Origin: Tachypleus tridentatus
Lineage: Eukaryota; Arthropoda; Merostomata; Xiphosura; Limulidae
Assembly: GCF_004210375.1 (NCBI RefSeq)
Contig: NC_134825.1
Span: 41,968,348-42,032,347 of the forward strand
Length of the DNA: 64,000 nucleotides
Reading direction: 5' to 3'
In this document: positions 49,001 to 58,402 of the stretch, piece after piece
Layout: every line of letters starts with the position of its first letter
How positions within the stretch are numbered: position 1 is the stretch's first letter
The notes under the pieces: model-generated
Seen by the model: only the letters and a program-made list of their open reading frames with translations
What the model was told of the DNA's origin: nothing
Databases searched by the model: none
Translations under genes and position numbers: made by a program

Positions 49001-49266
49001 TGGTACAAACAGCCTTTTCCTAACTTCGCTCAAATATCTCCAAAATCAAACAAACAACAACGAATTACAAGCATAACAGTAACGCTATCTTATTACGTAT
49101 TTATAACAAAATAAGTTGTTGATCGCTACCTTCTCTAACTTACCTTATTGATATCGAAGTCTTCGACGGGCGTACGATTCGGACAGCCCGAGATAACGGG
49201 CGTCTGGCTATTCGCTATCCTCAACCCGCAGGCTAAGACGAATAAAATCAGTGAGTACCGTAGCAT
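37027..49266 (-). CDS. Apolipoprotein D-type lipocalin, five exons, 197 aa
   Basis: Exons on the minus strand are 49266-49144, 46923-46787, 40968-40883, 37549-37448 and 37172-37027. All have GT/AG borders and consistent phases (0, 2, 1, 1), totalling 594 nt. Residues 1-20 are a signal peptide. The mature protein begins QTPVISGCPN, then has EDFDINKFQEKWFVARR, the first structurally conserved lipocalin region. Residues 123-132 (VVLDTDYENY) are the second, and LSRKTTLD at 155-162 is the third, with the late arginine R157. Cysteines 28, 66, 138 and 189 match the two disulfides of apolipoprotein D. Sequons are at N30, N75 and N113. Lipocalins of this class are secreted beta-barrels that carry small hydrophobic ligands such as lipids, pigments or retinoids; the ligand here is unknown. 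The usual glycine of the GxW motif is Glu44. Intron sizes are about 2.2, 5.8, 3.3 and 0.3 kb. Confidence 0.92.
38218..38276 (-). repeat. SINE-B, truncated
   Basis: gtttgtgtgttttcatatag, taaagccacatcaggctatc and gttgaatccactag. The promoter half is missing. Lipocalin intron 3. Confidence 0.5.
39629..40048. repeat. 61-bp minisatellite in lipocalin intron 3
   Basis: Seven units (the last partial) with exact 61-bp spacing: atcactg recurs at 39633, 39694, 39755, 39816, 39877, 39938 and 39999. Units differ at only a few positions, so the array is young or homogenised. Confidence 0.9.
40187..40344. repeat. 56-bp repeat array ending in an inverted unit
   Basis: The two half-units (tttatgttctatatggtat and tttatgttctatgtgatacc) alternate. 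A following unit is inverted: agcagtttatgttctat at 40261-40277 pairs with atagaacataaattgct at 40294-40310. It lies just beyond the 61-bp array in lipocalin intron 3. Confidence 0.75.
41280..41600. repeat. Diverged tandem repeat (about 125-bp units)
   Basis: About three decayed units share ttctacatttcctgatcaat, caccattaaacttgataca and gagaggg(t)tcgga-type segments. Lipocalin intron 2, just upstream of exon 3. Confidence 0.5.
41731..41791 (+). repeat. SINE-A head fragment
   Basis: ggcccggcatggccaggtgg through ggttcgaac, cut off immediately after the B box. A second fragment with overlapping sequence begins at 42014, so this is not one copy split by an insertion. Lipocalin intron 2. Confidence 0.65.
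42014..42262 (+). repeat. SINE-A, 5'-truncated copy
   Basis: Starts at gactcgtaatctgaaggtcg and runs to the aaacaaacaaacaaac tail. The A-box part of the head is missing. Lipocalin intron 2. Confidence 0.8.
42497..42599 (+). repeat. SINE-B, diverged copy
   Basis: cccggtggaacagcagcatt, aaaatcagcggttcgcttct and ttggctataagaacacccac. Lipocalin intron 2. Confidence 0.5.
43146..44053 (-). mobile_element. Internally deleted mariner element
   Basis: The terminal inverted repeats (43146-43175 and 44025-44053, sharing aaaaaatacgcggactg) are bounded by TA on both sides (43144-43145 and 44054-44055). The total is 908 bp against roughly 1.3 kb for intact mariners, and the missing part is the centre of the transposase. 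Inserted in intron 2 of the lipocalin, same strand. Confidence 0.9.
43209..43857 (-). pseudogene. Mariner transposase pseudogene
   Basis: The N-terminal part (MNDLKE, stop, then LAVKFCVKLGK) has a stop at codon 7 and later frame changes. The DNA-binding region continues in other frames (YEILTEKLKMHR). The sequence then jumps directly to the C-terminal part (EFLAKHSITVLPHPPYSPDL, then FFLFPKLKRPLKGRRF). The first and second catalytic aspartates lie in the deleted segment, leaving at most the YSPDLAP region. Confidence 0.88.
44100..45570. other. AT-rich intron 2 sequence, nothing recognised
   Basis: No repeat family or extra exon that I can support within this part of the lipocalin intron. Confidence 0.3.
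45575..46015. repeat. Head-to-head pair of decayed SINE-A copies
   Basis: A plus-strand copy (about 45575-45760: gagcactcgactcgtagct, gtgactagctgccttctct) is followed at once by a minus-strand copy (about 45765-46015: atcgtgcaaaactacatgat to accacttggttatgcagg). Together they form an imperfect inverted repeat in lipocalin intron 2. Confidence 0.6.
47095..47220. other. GC-richer island in lipocalin intron 1
   Basis: This segment is less AT-rich than its surroundings and open in several frames. On the minus strand one frame reads FDLDALKVCCQNVVQ before a cAG/GTAGAA donor. The lipocalin is complete without it and the phase does not fit, so I do not call an exon. Confidence 0.3.
47770..47860 (-). 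repeat. SINE-B/C-like degenerate fragment
   Basis: gaaaggatcgaataccagat and tttagagttataaggtctga follow the antisense B-box pattern. Lipocalin intron 1. Confidence 0.3.
48180..48640. repeat. Degenerate minisatellite (about 58-60 bp) in lipocalin intron 1
   Basis: Units share tttgttaatctttattta, caagttatcagttgggttat and gaatacactgtatta. A unique segment of about 110 bp (48325-48435) interrupts the array. Confidence 0.55.
48784..49055 (+). repeat. SINE-A, old diverged copy near lipocalin exon 1
   Basis: gtgcgttataaaaatgacgg, actgactgccttcattcttg and a caaacaaacaac tail keep SINE-A order. The head is strongly altered. It ends about 90 bp from the donor of exon 1. Confidence 0.5.
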
Positions 49267-49312
49267 ATTGGAACGTTTCTTTAGTCTGCGGTATTACGGA
49301 AGAGTTAATCAG

Positions 49313-49320
49313 TTTATATA
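49313..49320 (-). promoter_or_regulatory. TATA box of the lipocalin gene
   Basis: TATATAAA on the minus strand lies 47 bases upstream of the ATG at 49266, implying a leader of only about 20 bases. It confirms the start choice for the signal-peptide exon. Confidence 0.65.
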
Positions 49321-49848
49321 GAAAGGTGGTTTATTAGACTCGCTCTGGAACAAATACTATGCCACAAACTTTTCTCTTCGTGTCTGGCACCTAAGCCTTA
49401 CAGCTTCCTGGTTCACTCAGTGCGTGTAAAGTCATTGGCATTTTACAAAACTAACGAAAGCGTATTATTCTTTGCATCGAATAAACGTTACCTGATGGCC
49501 TCAAGTTCAATGTCATTTTTCATTTGACTTGAAATGACCTGGAGCTGGTTTTTGACGACCAAAAAAAAAGAAACAAATGTCTTACGTTGTGCTTATAAAT
49601 ACAAATAACATAACCGGACTTTTGTCGTACAGCAGCGGAGTCGCGAATCTTCAAGATACGAGGTGGATCCTAATTCATCTTTTATAAAAAAGTGAGATAA
49701 GCAATGGTGCTTTCAAAAATGAATATATTATAAAATTTATGGTAATGATTACCTGGTATGTTAGGTATTTGTTATCTAATATTCATGAAAACTAAACTAA
49801 TATCCAGATTCAGTTTAACAGCTACTATATACATATTATTGTGCGAAA

Positions 49849-50017
49849 AAATGTGTAACAATTGTTTTGTAATAATGTGTAACAATTGTTTTGTAATAAT
49901 GTGTAACAATTGTTTTGTAAAAATGTGTAACAATTGTTTTGTAATAATGTGTAACAATTGTCTTGTAAAGATGTGTAACAATTGTTTTGTAATAATGTGT
50001 AACAATTGTTTTGTAAA
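49849..50017. repeat. 24-bp minisatellite with a palindromic core upstream of the lipocalin
   Basis: Seven units of exactly 24 bp (atgtgtaacaattgttttgt core), each holding the palindrome acaattgt. The unit is a multiple of three, so frames on both strands stay open and produce spurious repeat proteins. It lies about 530 bp upstream of the TATA box. Confidence 0.9.
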
Positions 50018-50019
50018 GA

Positions 50020-51420
50020 GTCTCTGTAAATCGCCATTCTTGTATCAACGATTTCTACTTCTGATGTGGTTTCTGTTGCAATTTTGTTCTATTATTAATA
50101 AGAATTCCTATACGATGTAAAGAGTTTCAAGTATATCTGGTTGATTTGGACAAATTTATTACTGAGAATTAAGTTCGCAAAGTCGTAGCACTAACAGTAC
50201 TTTCAACAGGCATCAGAATATATGAGTTTGTTGTCACGTTCTTCTATAAACATTTAGTTAATATAAGTGCACAATAGTGCCATGGTGGTTAGTCAAGTAC
50301 ATTTGATTGCTATTTTTATTTTTTCTTTAAAATGTACAAGAATATTTAAAGGGATTTTTTCCCATGAATCCGTAACAAAATTAAAAAGAAAGAGCATTTA
50401 CAATATTCTGAAAATTATAGTATCCCAAATCAAACTGCGCCATTCTGTTATCCCACATCAAACTGTGCCATCCTGTTTGAGTTTTAATTTAATTTATTTT
50501 AAATAACTTATTTCTACGAACACACAACGTATGAATTACAAACTGATAAGCTGTGATCATGTACGATAGTTTTCCCGCATCTATTTCTTGTATTTTTCTC
50601 TAAATGTATTTGTTTACGAAGAGGGACTATCTCTACATAACTGGTAGTTTAATAATTTCAGAGATTGTTTCTATGCATTTTGTTTAATTTGACAAAACAT
50701 AAATGTTTAACCCATTATAAAGTTCACTTTACATCTGCTTTAAATTATCGGACGCTAATGATGTTTCCTACTCTTGCTAATGTAATATCTAGGAGTCGTT
50801 TATGGCTAATGTTTAATGAAATAGTGCCTTTTTATTTGTTTAACTGTCATGATACAAAAACCGCTGAAATCGAAAATAGATTAATCTCTATCTTGAAAAA
50901 CTGTACTTATCTAGTTTGTTCTCGAGTAGTGTTATTTTAGTAATAAATAATGCTGATTTTAAAAACAAAAATAGATGTAAGTGAAATATGAAACAGCATT
51001 GTACTCCTATTTGGAAAAAATATTTATCGTAATGAATTATCTTTCTGTTAGAAACATTAATTGTCATACCCTCATTTATGCGAAGAGAAATTATTTCCAA
51101 TGGACATAATATCTGCTTATCCATGTAACATTTATAAATCATGATTTGTAAATATTTGGTAAGCATTAAATATTAATATATTTGACCTTGTGTATTTTTT
51201 GCTGTCATGTTAAGTTCCAGATGAAGTTTTAGAACAATTCGCTCGGCGTATTTTGTATGTAAGAAGGACCAGCATCTTTAAACACTGAATATTAAATGAA
51301 TTTAAAAAAAAAATATTATAATATTTATAAAACAAGTAACAGAATTTTATTCATTCTTTTATCGAAAATATGACTTTAAAACATACAGCAACTGTAAAAG
51401 GTAAAAAATGAATATAAATA
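50020..51420. other. AT-rich intergenic DNA, nothing recognised
   Basis: The frames at 50267-50506, 50665-50940 and 51166-50888 show no motif or splice context. Confidence 0.35.
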
Positions 51421-51423
51421 AAT

Positions 51424-51541
51424 TGTGTGTGTTTTTTTCTTATACAAATGCCTCGATGAGCTATCTACTGTGACCACCGAGGGGAATTGAATCCCTGAAT
51501 TTAGCTTGTAAATCCGAAAACTTACAGCTGCCCCAGGTGGG
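51424..51541 (-). repeat. SINE-B copy
   Basis: tgtgtgtgtttttttcttat, accaccgaggggaattgaat (B-box side) and aaacttacagctgccccagg. Complete but diverged. Confidence 0.65.
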
Positions 51542-52156
51542 AAGAATATAAATAAATAGAATCTCAAAGTTACTAATTGGAGTTCAGCATTCCAAGAGTA
51601 AAAACATGTTTATATTAAAACTAATTATTGAATAAAGTCGGTAAAAGTTTTTTAAAAAAATGTTATCTTGTTACAAATTGCTCTCGAAGTATGGCGCTAC
51701 AATTTACAATAATTTTAAACCAACTTGAAATTATTTATATCGTACTGCTAACAATTGTGACATGTGAGTTCATTTAATTTGAAAACATTCATCTGATTAT
51801 TGTAACTACTTCAAAACGTATGTTGCCATAAACATAATTATATGCAATGTTTTTTCTTAAATTTTCTTTAATTCTTATTCTGCAGTTGTGTTTTTGAGCC
51901 TTTTATGTGTGTACATTTAAATCACTAAATTGACTGAGATACTTTCTTATTTGTAAATTAATTTTCATTCTGTCTGTGTAGAAGTATGTAAATAGTATTA
52001 AACTCGCACATTTTTGTTTACTTTTAGTAGAAATATGAAAGTCTCTTTAGAAACTAAGTGAGGCGGTGAAACAGGTATTTGATTTCAGTTTTTACTGAAG
52101 GATCACTATTAACCACTTTTCTCTTTGAGTTTGATTTTCAAGTTCCTTACTTAATT

Positions 52157-52432
52157 TTTTTTTAATTTCCCACAAAGCTACACGAGGGTCATCTGCGCTA
52201 GCCGTCCCTAATTTAGCAGTATAAGATTAGAGGGAAGGCAGCTGGTCACCACCACCCACCGCCAACTCCTGGGCTACTATTTTACCAACGAATAGTGGGA
52301 TTGATCGTCACATTATAACGCCCACACAGCTGAAAGGGCGAGCATGTTTAATGTGACGGGTATTCGAACCTGCAATCCTAGAATCGACACAGGGGTCGAA
52401 TGTCTTAATCACCTGGCCATGCCGGGCAGAGA
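52157..52432 (-). repeat. SINE-A, near full-length
   Basis: tttttttaatttcccacaaa to cctggccatgccgggca. The anticodon-arm region carries a short insertion (aatcgacacaggggtc). Confidence 0.8.
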
Positions 52433-53857
52433 TTTTAGGACAATATTTAAATATTACTTGTATATCTAAATATACTATCTACTATATGCAAAATATTTAA
52501 AAGTGATATGAGTCTAATGAAACTTACAGACTAGTAATAAAGTATGTACTGAGCACAGAAATATTTGGATACAAACAGCAGTTTGTTGAGCTCACCTCAG
52601 CTAATTGGTAAATGTTAATTGCTAAAGCGCCATTACATCAGTCACTAAAATAGAATTTCACATTATAACCCACTTGTCATGAGGTAGATATTCACATTAT
52701 AACTTATTTGTCGGGAGGTAAGCATTCACATTATAACCAACTTGCTTGGATGAATACTGTGAACCTATTATTGGAACGTTAGCTACAGTAATATATAAAT
52801 TCATCGATGGATCAGCTTCTACACACATAATATTGTGAGTACACATATATGTATACTCGCATACACACACACATATTATTCCACTGTAATATATATAGCT
52901 CTTTAGTCAAATAAATCCCCAAAGAACCTTTCAGTTTTTTAGCAAATAGTATTAAAACGACTTTTCTGTCACAGAAAAAATCCGACACTTATTGAGATTT
53001 GAAAATCGCGAAAAAAACAAACGAAAAACAAATTAAAGTACGTGGAATTCTCGCTCTTATTGTGTGATAAAGAATAATTTGTTTTTGTTCGCTGTTGTAT
53101 TTAGATAAATTTAGTGGATATATTTATCAGCATTAAATTATTCTAATACTTTGTCTCCTGTTGATTCGGACAGACTATATAATGTGTTAAAAATCGAGGT
53201 GGCTAAAACCAACTTATCATTCCTCTGTTTTCAGTTTTAAAATAAATTTAACGATTAATAAATATTGAAAACACTTCAATTACAACTAGAAATAAATATG
53301 TACTTTATGTTATGTGAATACGTTGTGAATCATAGCGTATTTTAAAAATGTTCAATTTTTTTAAATAGTTTATTATTAACTTTGTTAGTTAACATTTCAT
53401 ATTTTTTGTACAATAAACTAAAATATACATAAATCATGAAACTCGTCGTGCTGAACCACTGGGAGATAATAAACATTCCTTCATGGAATAACAACGTAGC
53501 CTTGAACTGGGTTAAGGAGACATGAGACGACCTTATGAGACAGCTTGGAACTTTAAGATCGACTGTTATAAGCTCAGTGTTCACTGACCTCACGGTACAC
53601 GCACTAGCATAAAACATGCAAAATAAATAGGAATTGGTTTCTTTGCACTTATCTCAAAATACCATGTAACTTGATTACCATATGTAATTGTTGGGCGTAT
53701 GTTTCACATGAAATTTATAACCTAGGATTAATGTTTTCCTATGTGTGTAATGCCATATTTTATGACTATATCTTTGTGCAAATGTCAACTGCTTTATATC
53801 TCTTGGTGTGGAATTCAAACGAAGCTTAACATTGGTTTGTTATAAATAGTAAAGAAC
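52433..53857. other. AT-rich intergenic DNA
   Basis: A moderately GC-rich patch at 53440-53615 gives a minus-strand frame without recognisable motifs. Short CA and TA runs occur near 52840-52900. No gene supported. Confidence 0.3.
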
Positions 53858-54081
53858 TGAGGGTTGTGGGTTCGAGTCCCCGTCACAGTACACGTGCTTG
53901 CCCTTTCAGCAGTGGGGTTTTACAAGTGACGGTCAATCCCACTATTGGTTTGAACAAGAGTTGGCGGTGGGTGATGATGACTAGCTGCCTTCCATTTAGC
54001 CTTACACTGCTCAATTAGGGATGGCTGGCATAGACAGCTTTCGTGTGGCTTTGTGCGAGATTCAAAACAAACAAACAAATA
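53858..54081 (+). repeat. SINE-A, 5'-truncated copy
   Basis: Starts at ctgagggttgtgggttcgag and ends in the aaacaaacaaacaaa tail. The A-box side is absent and part of the ttggtaaaagagtag segment is lost. Confidence 0.75.
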
Positions 54082-54377
54082 ATATTTAAAATTTAACAGT
54101 AAAGATAAGGTACAAGAAATTTTATTCAGAAGTATTTCTAAAATAACCTACTGTTAGCTTGTGATCTTCTACAAAGATGCTTAAATCAAATATTATAAAA
54201 TAAATATAATTTATTAATTTCGTTGAAAGGTAATCAGATAGACAGTTAGACCATTAGAAGAACATAGAAAAGCAGGGCAGACAGGGGAAGACCTAGCTTG
54301 ATTGTTAGATGAAACAATAAACAGACAAATGTTTTTAACTTTCGTTCACAGCTATACAAATATTACCTTAATTAAAA

Positions 54378-54575
54378 TTAATAAATTAGATGGTAGGCAG
54401 CCAATCAACAATCCCTACCGCCAACTCTTTTACCAGCGAATAGTAAGATTGATCGTCACGTTATAACGTTGTCGTGACCGAAAGCACGAGCGTATTTGGT
54501 AAGGGGATCCAAATTCGAAAACCACCACTTGCAAGTAAAGCTCTCCAAACCCCAGGTCATACCAACGCCCAGAAT
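54378..54575 (-). repeat. SINE-A, degenerate copy
   Basis: ccgccaactcttttaccagc, gaatagtaagattgatcgtc and gcacgagcgtatttggta are clear. The head side is scrambled. Confidence 0.6.
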
Positions 54576-55009
54576 TAAAAGGCCATTCATAACAAAAATC
54601 ACGGTATAGAGAGACAACCAGGAAGACAAAAAGAAAACGATTTTGTTTCCGAGGGTTTTGAAAACATTCTAAGTTCATACCTTTTCTACATTGAACATGA
54701 AATCTTTTATTAAATATATGAGAGAAGAAGAAAAAAACACGCGTAGACAGATATATAGATAATATGAGTGGAAATACTGTATCTTAGAGAAATTCGCAAT
54801 TAACCATCACAATATCCTTCACTAGAAGAAAGAGCCTTTAGGGATACACTGGTCGAGAAATAAGACATTAAAGTATTCTCATTTATCAATAACACAGTAA
54901 AACACAGCAAAATTAAGACTAATAAAATATCTTGATCGCAAAATAAGGCACTGAAAAGTCTGCATTCGTAAATAGCATGGTATAACAATATCCGTTAGGA
55001 GCAAAAGTT

Positions 55010-55320
55010 GCCTGGTGTGGTCGGGTGGGTAAGGCTCTCAACTTGTAATGTAATGGACATCGTTTCGAATCTCCCCTCACACCAAACGTGATTGCCCTTC
55101 TAGCCCTTGGGCTGTATAATGTGACGGTCACTCTCTCTGTAAGACTAGAGGAAAGGTAGTCATCACTACCTTCCACCAGGTCCTGGGCTGCTCTTTTACC
55201 AACGGATAGTGGGATTGACCTTCACATAATAATGCCCCCACTGTATGGTGTGACGGGGATTCGAGCCAGTGCCCCTCAGATTACGTGTCGAGCGCCCTAG
55301 TCACCTGGCCATGCTAGGCA
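55010..55320. repeat. Inverted pair of SINE-A copies
   Basis: A plus-strand head half (55010-55135: cctggtgtggtcgggtggg, tataatgtgacggtcac) meets a minus-strand copy (55139-55320: gtaagactagaggaaaggta to cacctggccatgctaggca) with no spacer. The two heads point outward and would pair as a hairpin. Confidence 0.75.
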
Positions 55321-55808
55321 TCATGTATAACACTAAAGTGAAACATGTCCAAATGAATAATACCAGTAATTAATTTGTCTGTGAAATAAAACGCTAGTTT
55401 ATTTTAAGAATAAGATGTGAACAATGTGTGTGTGTGTTACCGTAATGAGACACTACAACTTCTCATACGAGTAAAATTGACCACTGATAGTGCATTGGTG
55501 ATAATACATAGGTTGAGTACGTTGTAAGCCTCACCATTTTGCCATGTCGAGGCCGGACCGGATCTGTCAGACCACCATGATTCATGACAATAGCTTCGCA
55601 ACGTAGTTTCCATTGCAAGAAATTTCATTATAAGGTTACGTCCAAAGCACACTACTTCTCGCCGTTTGCTTTCCATAAAACCTAATATACCCATATGAAA
55701 CTCTGAAATTAACTGAGTGTTCGCTGCTTAACAAGTTAAAATTACATGTTACTGCACCAGTACTAATATAGTAACACATTGAAATTTTAATAAAACCTTC
55801 GCTTATTT

Positions 55809-55886
55809 CTTTGTTCACCACAGGAAATCTAATCCTGGTTTCTTGCATTGTGAGTCCATAGAACTACTGCTGTCCCACCGGGGACA
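55809..55886 (-). repeat. SINE-B/C-like fragment
   Basis: ttcaccacaggaaatctaat, cctggtttcttgcattgtga and ctgctgtcccaccgggg. The tail side is missing. Confidence 0.45.
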
Positions 55887-56279
55887 CTAAAAATATTAAA
55901 CCTTGTGTGTATAATTGATAATTAACATGGTTTGGGGACAATACAACTTGAAATAAAAATATATTTATTATTTCTGAAGATACGTTGCAGGTAGGTAAGA
56001 TGCGCACACACACAAAATCTCACAACTCTTTAAAGAAAAAAGTTATTGGTCATCCAAACGTTTGAGATATCAGCCTGCCTACCATAAGATATCTGCTTGA
56101 GATAACGTGGTGTAGAAAAATAAGAAGTCTAGTGAAAATTGACATCTTTGAAAGTTCACTATATTTGCAATTGATTTTCTGGTGTCCAAAACAAACAAAA
56201 AATTATAATACGAATTATAAGACAAACTTAGTCCACCTCTTCTAAGTGCAGTTGGTATTAGTGTATACATATATATTGA

Positions 56280-57264
56280 TTGGTCCCCTCTTTGCTGCTA
56301 TAACAGCCTTTACTCTTCTGGGAAGACTTTTCACTAGATTTTGGAACATGGCTACGGTGATTCGCTCCTAATCAGCCACAAGAGTATTAGTGAGATCGGG
56401 TATCAATGTGGAGCAAGAAGGCTTGGCTCGCAGTCGACGTTACAATTCATCCCAAAGATGTTCGATAGGGTTGAGGTCAGGGCTCTTTGCAGGCCAGTCA
56501 AGTTCTTCCCCACCAACCTCGGGGGCTTTGTCATGCTGAAACAAAAAAGGGCCTTCCCCAAACTGTTATCACAAAGTTGGAAGCACACAATTATCTAGAA
56601 TATCGTTGTATACTGTGGTATTAAGATTTCCCTTTACTGGAACTAAAGAGCCTAGCGTAAACCATGAAAAACAGCCCCAGACCATTATTCCTCCTCTACA
56701 AAACCTTACAGTTGGCATTATGCATTTAGGCACGTAGCGTTCTCCTGGCATACGCGAAACCCAGATTCATCCGTCAGGCTGCCAGGTAGTGAAGCGTGAT
56801 TTATCACTCCAGATAACGCGTTTCCACTGCTCCAGAGTCAAATGGCGGTGTACTTTACACCACTTCAGCCGACGCTTGGCGTTGCGCATGACGATCTTAG
56901 GCTTGTGTGCGGCTGCTTGGCCATGGAAACCCATTTCATGAAGCTCCCGACGAACAGTTCTTGTGTTTACGTTACCTCCAGAAGCAGTTTGCAACTCGGT
57001 AGTGAGTGTTGCAACTGTGGACAGACGATTTTTACGTGCTACGCGCTTTAGCACTTGGCGGTCCCGTTCTGTGAGTTTATGTGGCCTACCACTTCATGGC
57101 TCAGCTGTTGTTGCTCCTAGACGTTTCCACTTTACAATAACATCACTTACAGTTGACCGGAGCAGCTTTAGCAGGGGAGAAATTTGACGAACTGACTTGT
57201 TAGAAAAGTGGCATCCTATGACATTGCCACGTTAAAAGTCACTGATCTCTTCAATACGACCCAT
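56280..57264 (-). pseudogene. Tc1-like transposase pseudogene
   Basis: Begins at 57264 (MGRIEEISDF, then a stop). The DNA-binding half includes SGRPHKLTERD after another in-frame stop. KNRLSTVATLTTELQ and NVNTRTVRRELHEMGF lead to the first catalytic Asp in VIWSDKSRFT. A stop follows WQPDG, then [11 protein letters not shown] in the continuing frame and a stop after DNCVLPTL. The C-terminal NLVKSLPRRVKAVI remnant is near 56340. At least four stops make it inactive. Confidence 0.88.
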
Positions 57265-57397
57265 TCTACTGCCAATGTTTCTATGGAGATTGCATGGCTG
57301 TGCGCTTGATTTTATGCACCTGTTAGCAATGGGTGTGGCTGGAATAGCCGAACTCACTAATTAGAATGGGTGTCCACATACTTTTGGCCATGCAGTG
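56280..57397 (-). mobile_element. Tc1-like transposon relic, one terminus lost
   Basis: The right end shows the canonical inverted repeat (gtgtccacatacttttggcc, then atgcagtg) followed by TA at 57398. The left side has the sub-terminal sequence (tggtcccctctttgctgcta) but the terminal repeat itself is missing, replaced by TA-rich DNA. It carries a decayed transposase on the minus strand. Confidence 0.85.
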
Positions 57398-57454
57398 TAT
57401 ATGGTTATATACATCTATCTTTTCATAGCTGCTTTCATACTTTGATTTAAGTTT

Positions 57455-57540
57455 CTGGTAGATCGGCGGTAAGTTTACGCTTTTCCTCTGTGGCAGGTCG
57501 TATAAAGCTAGCTAATTGTGTGGCTTTGCCTTGTAACGAT
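57455..57540 (+). repeat. SINE-B-like degenerate fragment
   Basis: gatcggcggtaagtttacgc and tgtggctttgccttgtaac recall the SINE-B head and body; the middle is altered. Confidence 0.35.
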
Positions 57541-58135
57541 CTTAAATTCATCTTCTGTTGTTCCGCCATCTCTTGACTGTGGTTATTACTACTCTATAAT
57601 ACCAATATTTGGTAAATAATCTCTTCTGCAAAGCCTTAAATGTATTAATGCTTAATTAATACTACACAACTTAAGAGTTATTCTGTTCAAGGTGTATCTA
57701 ATTGTTGTAATCTGTGTTATATAAAAGTTAGTTAGATAAAAATATTTGTGTCCAGAATTATATATAGGTATACCTGCGATGCAGTTAAAGATCTAATTTT
57801 ATTATCATGTCCTGTAAAGTGTTTCCATTTTTCAAGTATTTTACTTCAAAGTATCATTCCTAGAAAGCATGGTATTTATATCAGTATATATTATTTATTG
57901 GAAATTATAATTATTAATTTCTTATATAATATTATGGGATTTAAATATTAAACATTAATTATATATTCGCTACTTCTCTACAGGATTTTATTGTCTCCTT
58001 GTTCATGAGGAGTTTTTCCCTTCGACATTTATGTTCATGATTTAGTATTTAACACCATTTTAATGTCGTTTGTATAGTGTTTACTCTGTAACTGCACAGC
58101 AAAGGTTTCCTCATGTTTGTATTTCGTTCTTAAAA
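57541..58135. other. AT-rich intergenic DNA, nothing recognised
   Basis: No supported feature. Confidence 0.3.
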
Positions 58136-58137
58136 TT

Positions 58138-58402
58138 CATGGCTAGGTGATTAAGGCATTCGACTCCTAATCCGAGGGTCATAGGTTCAAATCTCCGTCA
58201 TACTAAACATCTTCACCTTTTCAAGCATGGGGGCGTTATAATGTTTAGGTCAATCCTACTATTCCTTGGTAATAGAATAGTCCAAATGTTGGTGGTGGGT
58301 GATGATAACTACCTGCCTTCTCTCTAGTCTTACACTGCTAAAGTAGAGACGTCTAGCGCAGATAGCTCTCGTGTTGCTTTGCGCGAAATTCAAAACAAAT
58401 GA
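58138..58402 (+). repeat. SINE-A, diverged full-length copy
   Basis: catggctaggtgattaaggc, ctcctaatccgagggtcata, an altered B box (ggttcaaatctcc), the full body, then gcgcgaaattcaaaacaaat. Confidence 0.75.

Noticed and set aside
49758-50120. Repetitive Cys/Asn-rich reading frames on both strands (MCNNCFVI and LLHIITKQ types)
   Set aside because: They are translations of a 24-bp minisatellite; a period divisible by three keeps frames open on both strands.
55437-55694. 85-codon minus-strand frame starting MGILGFMESKRRE
   Set aside because: No splice context or recognisable domain; part of it resembles a decayed SINE head.
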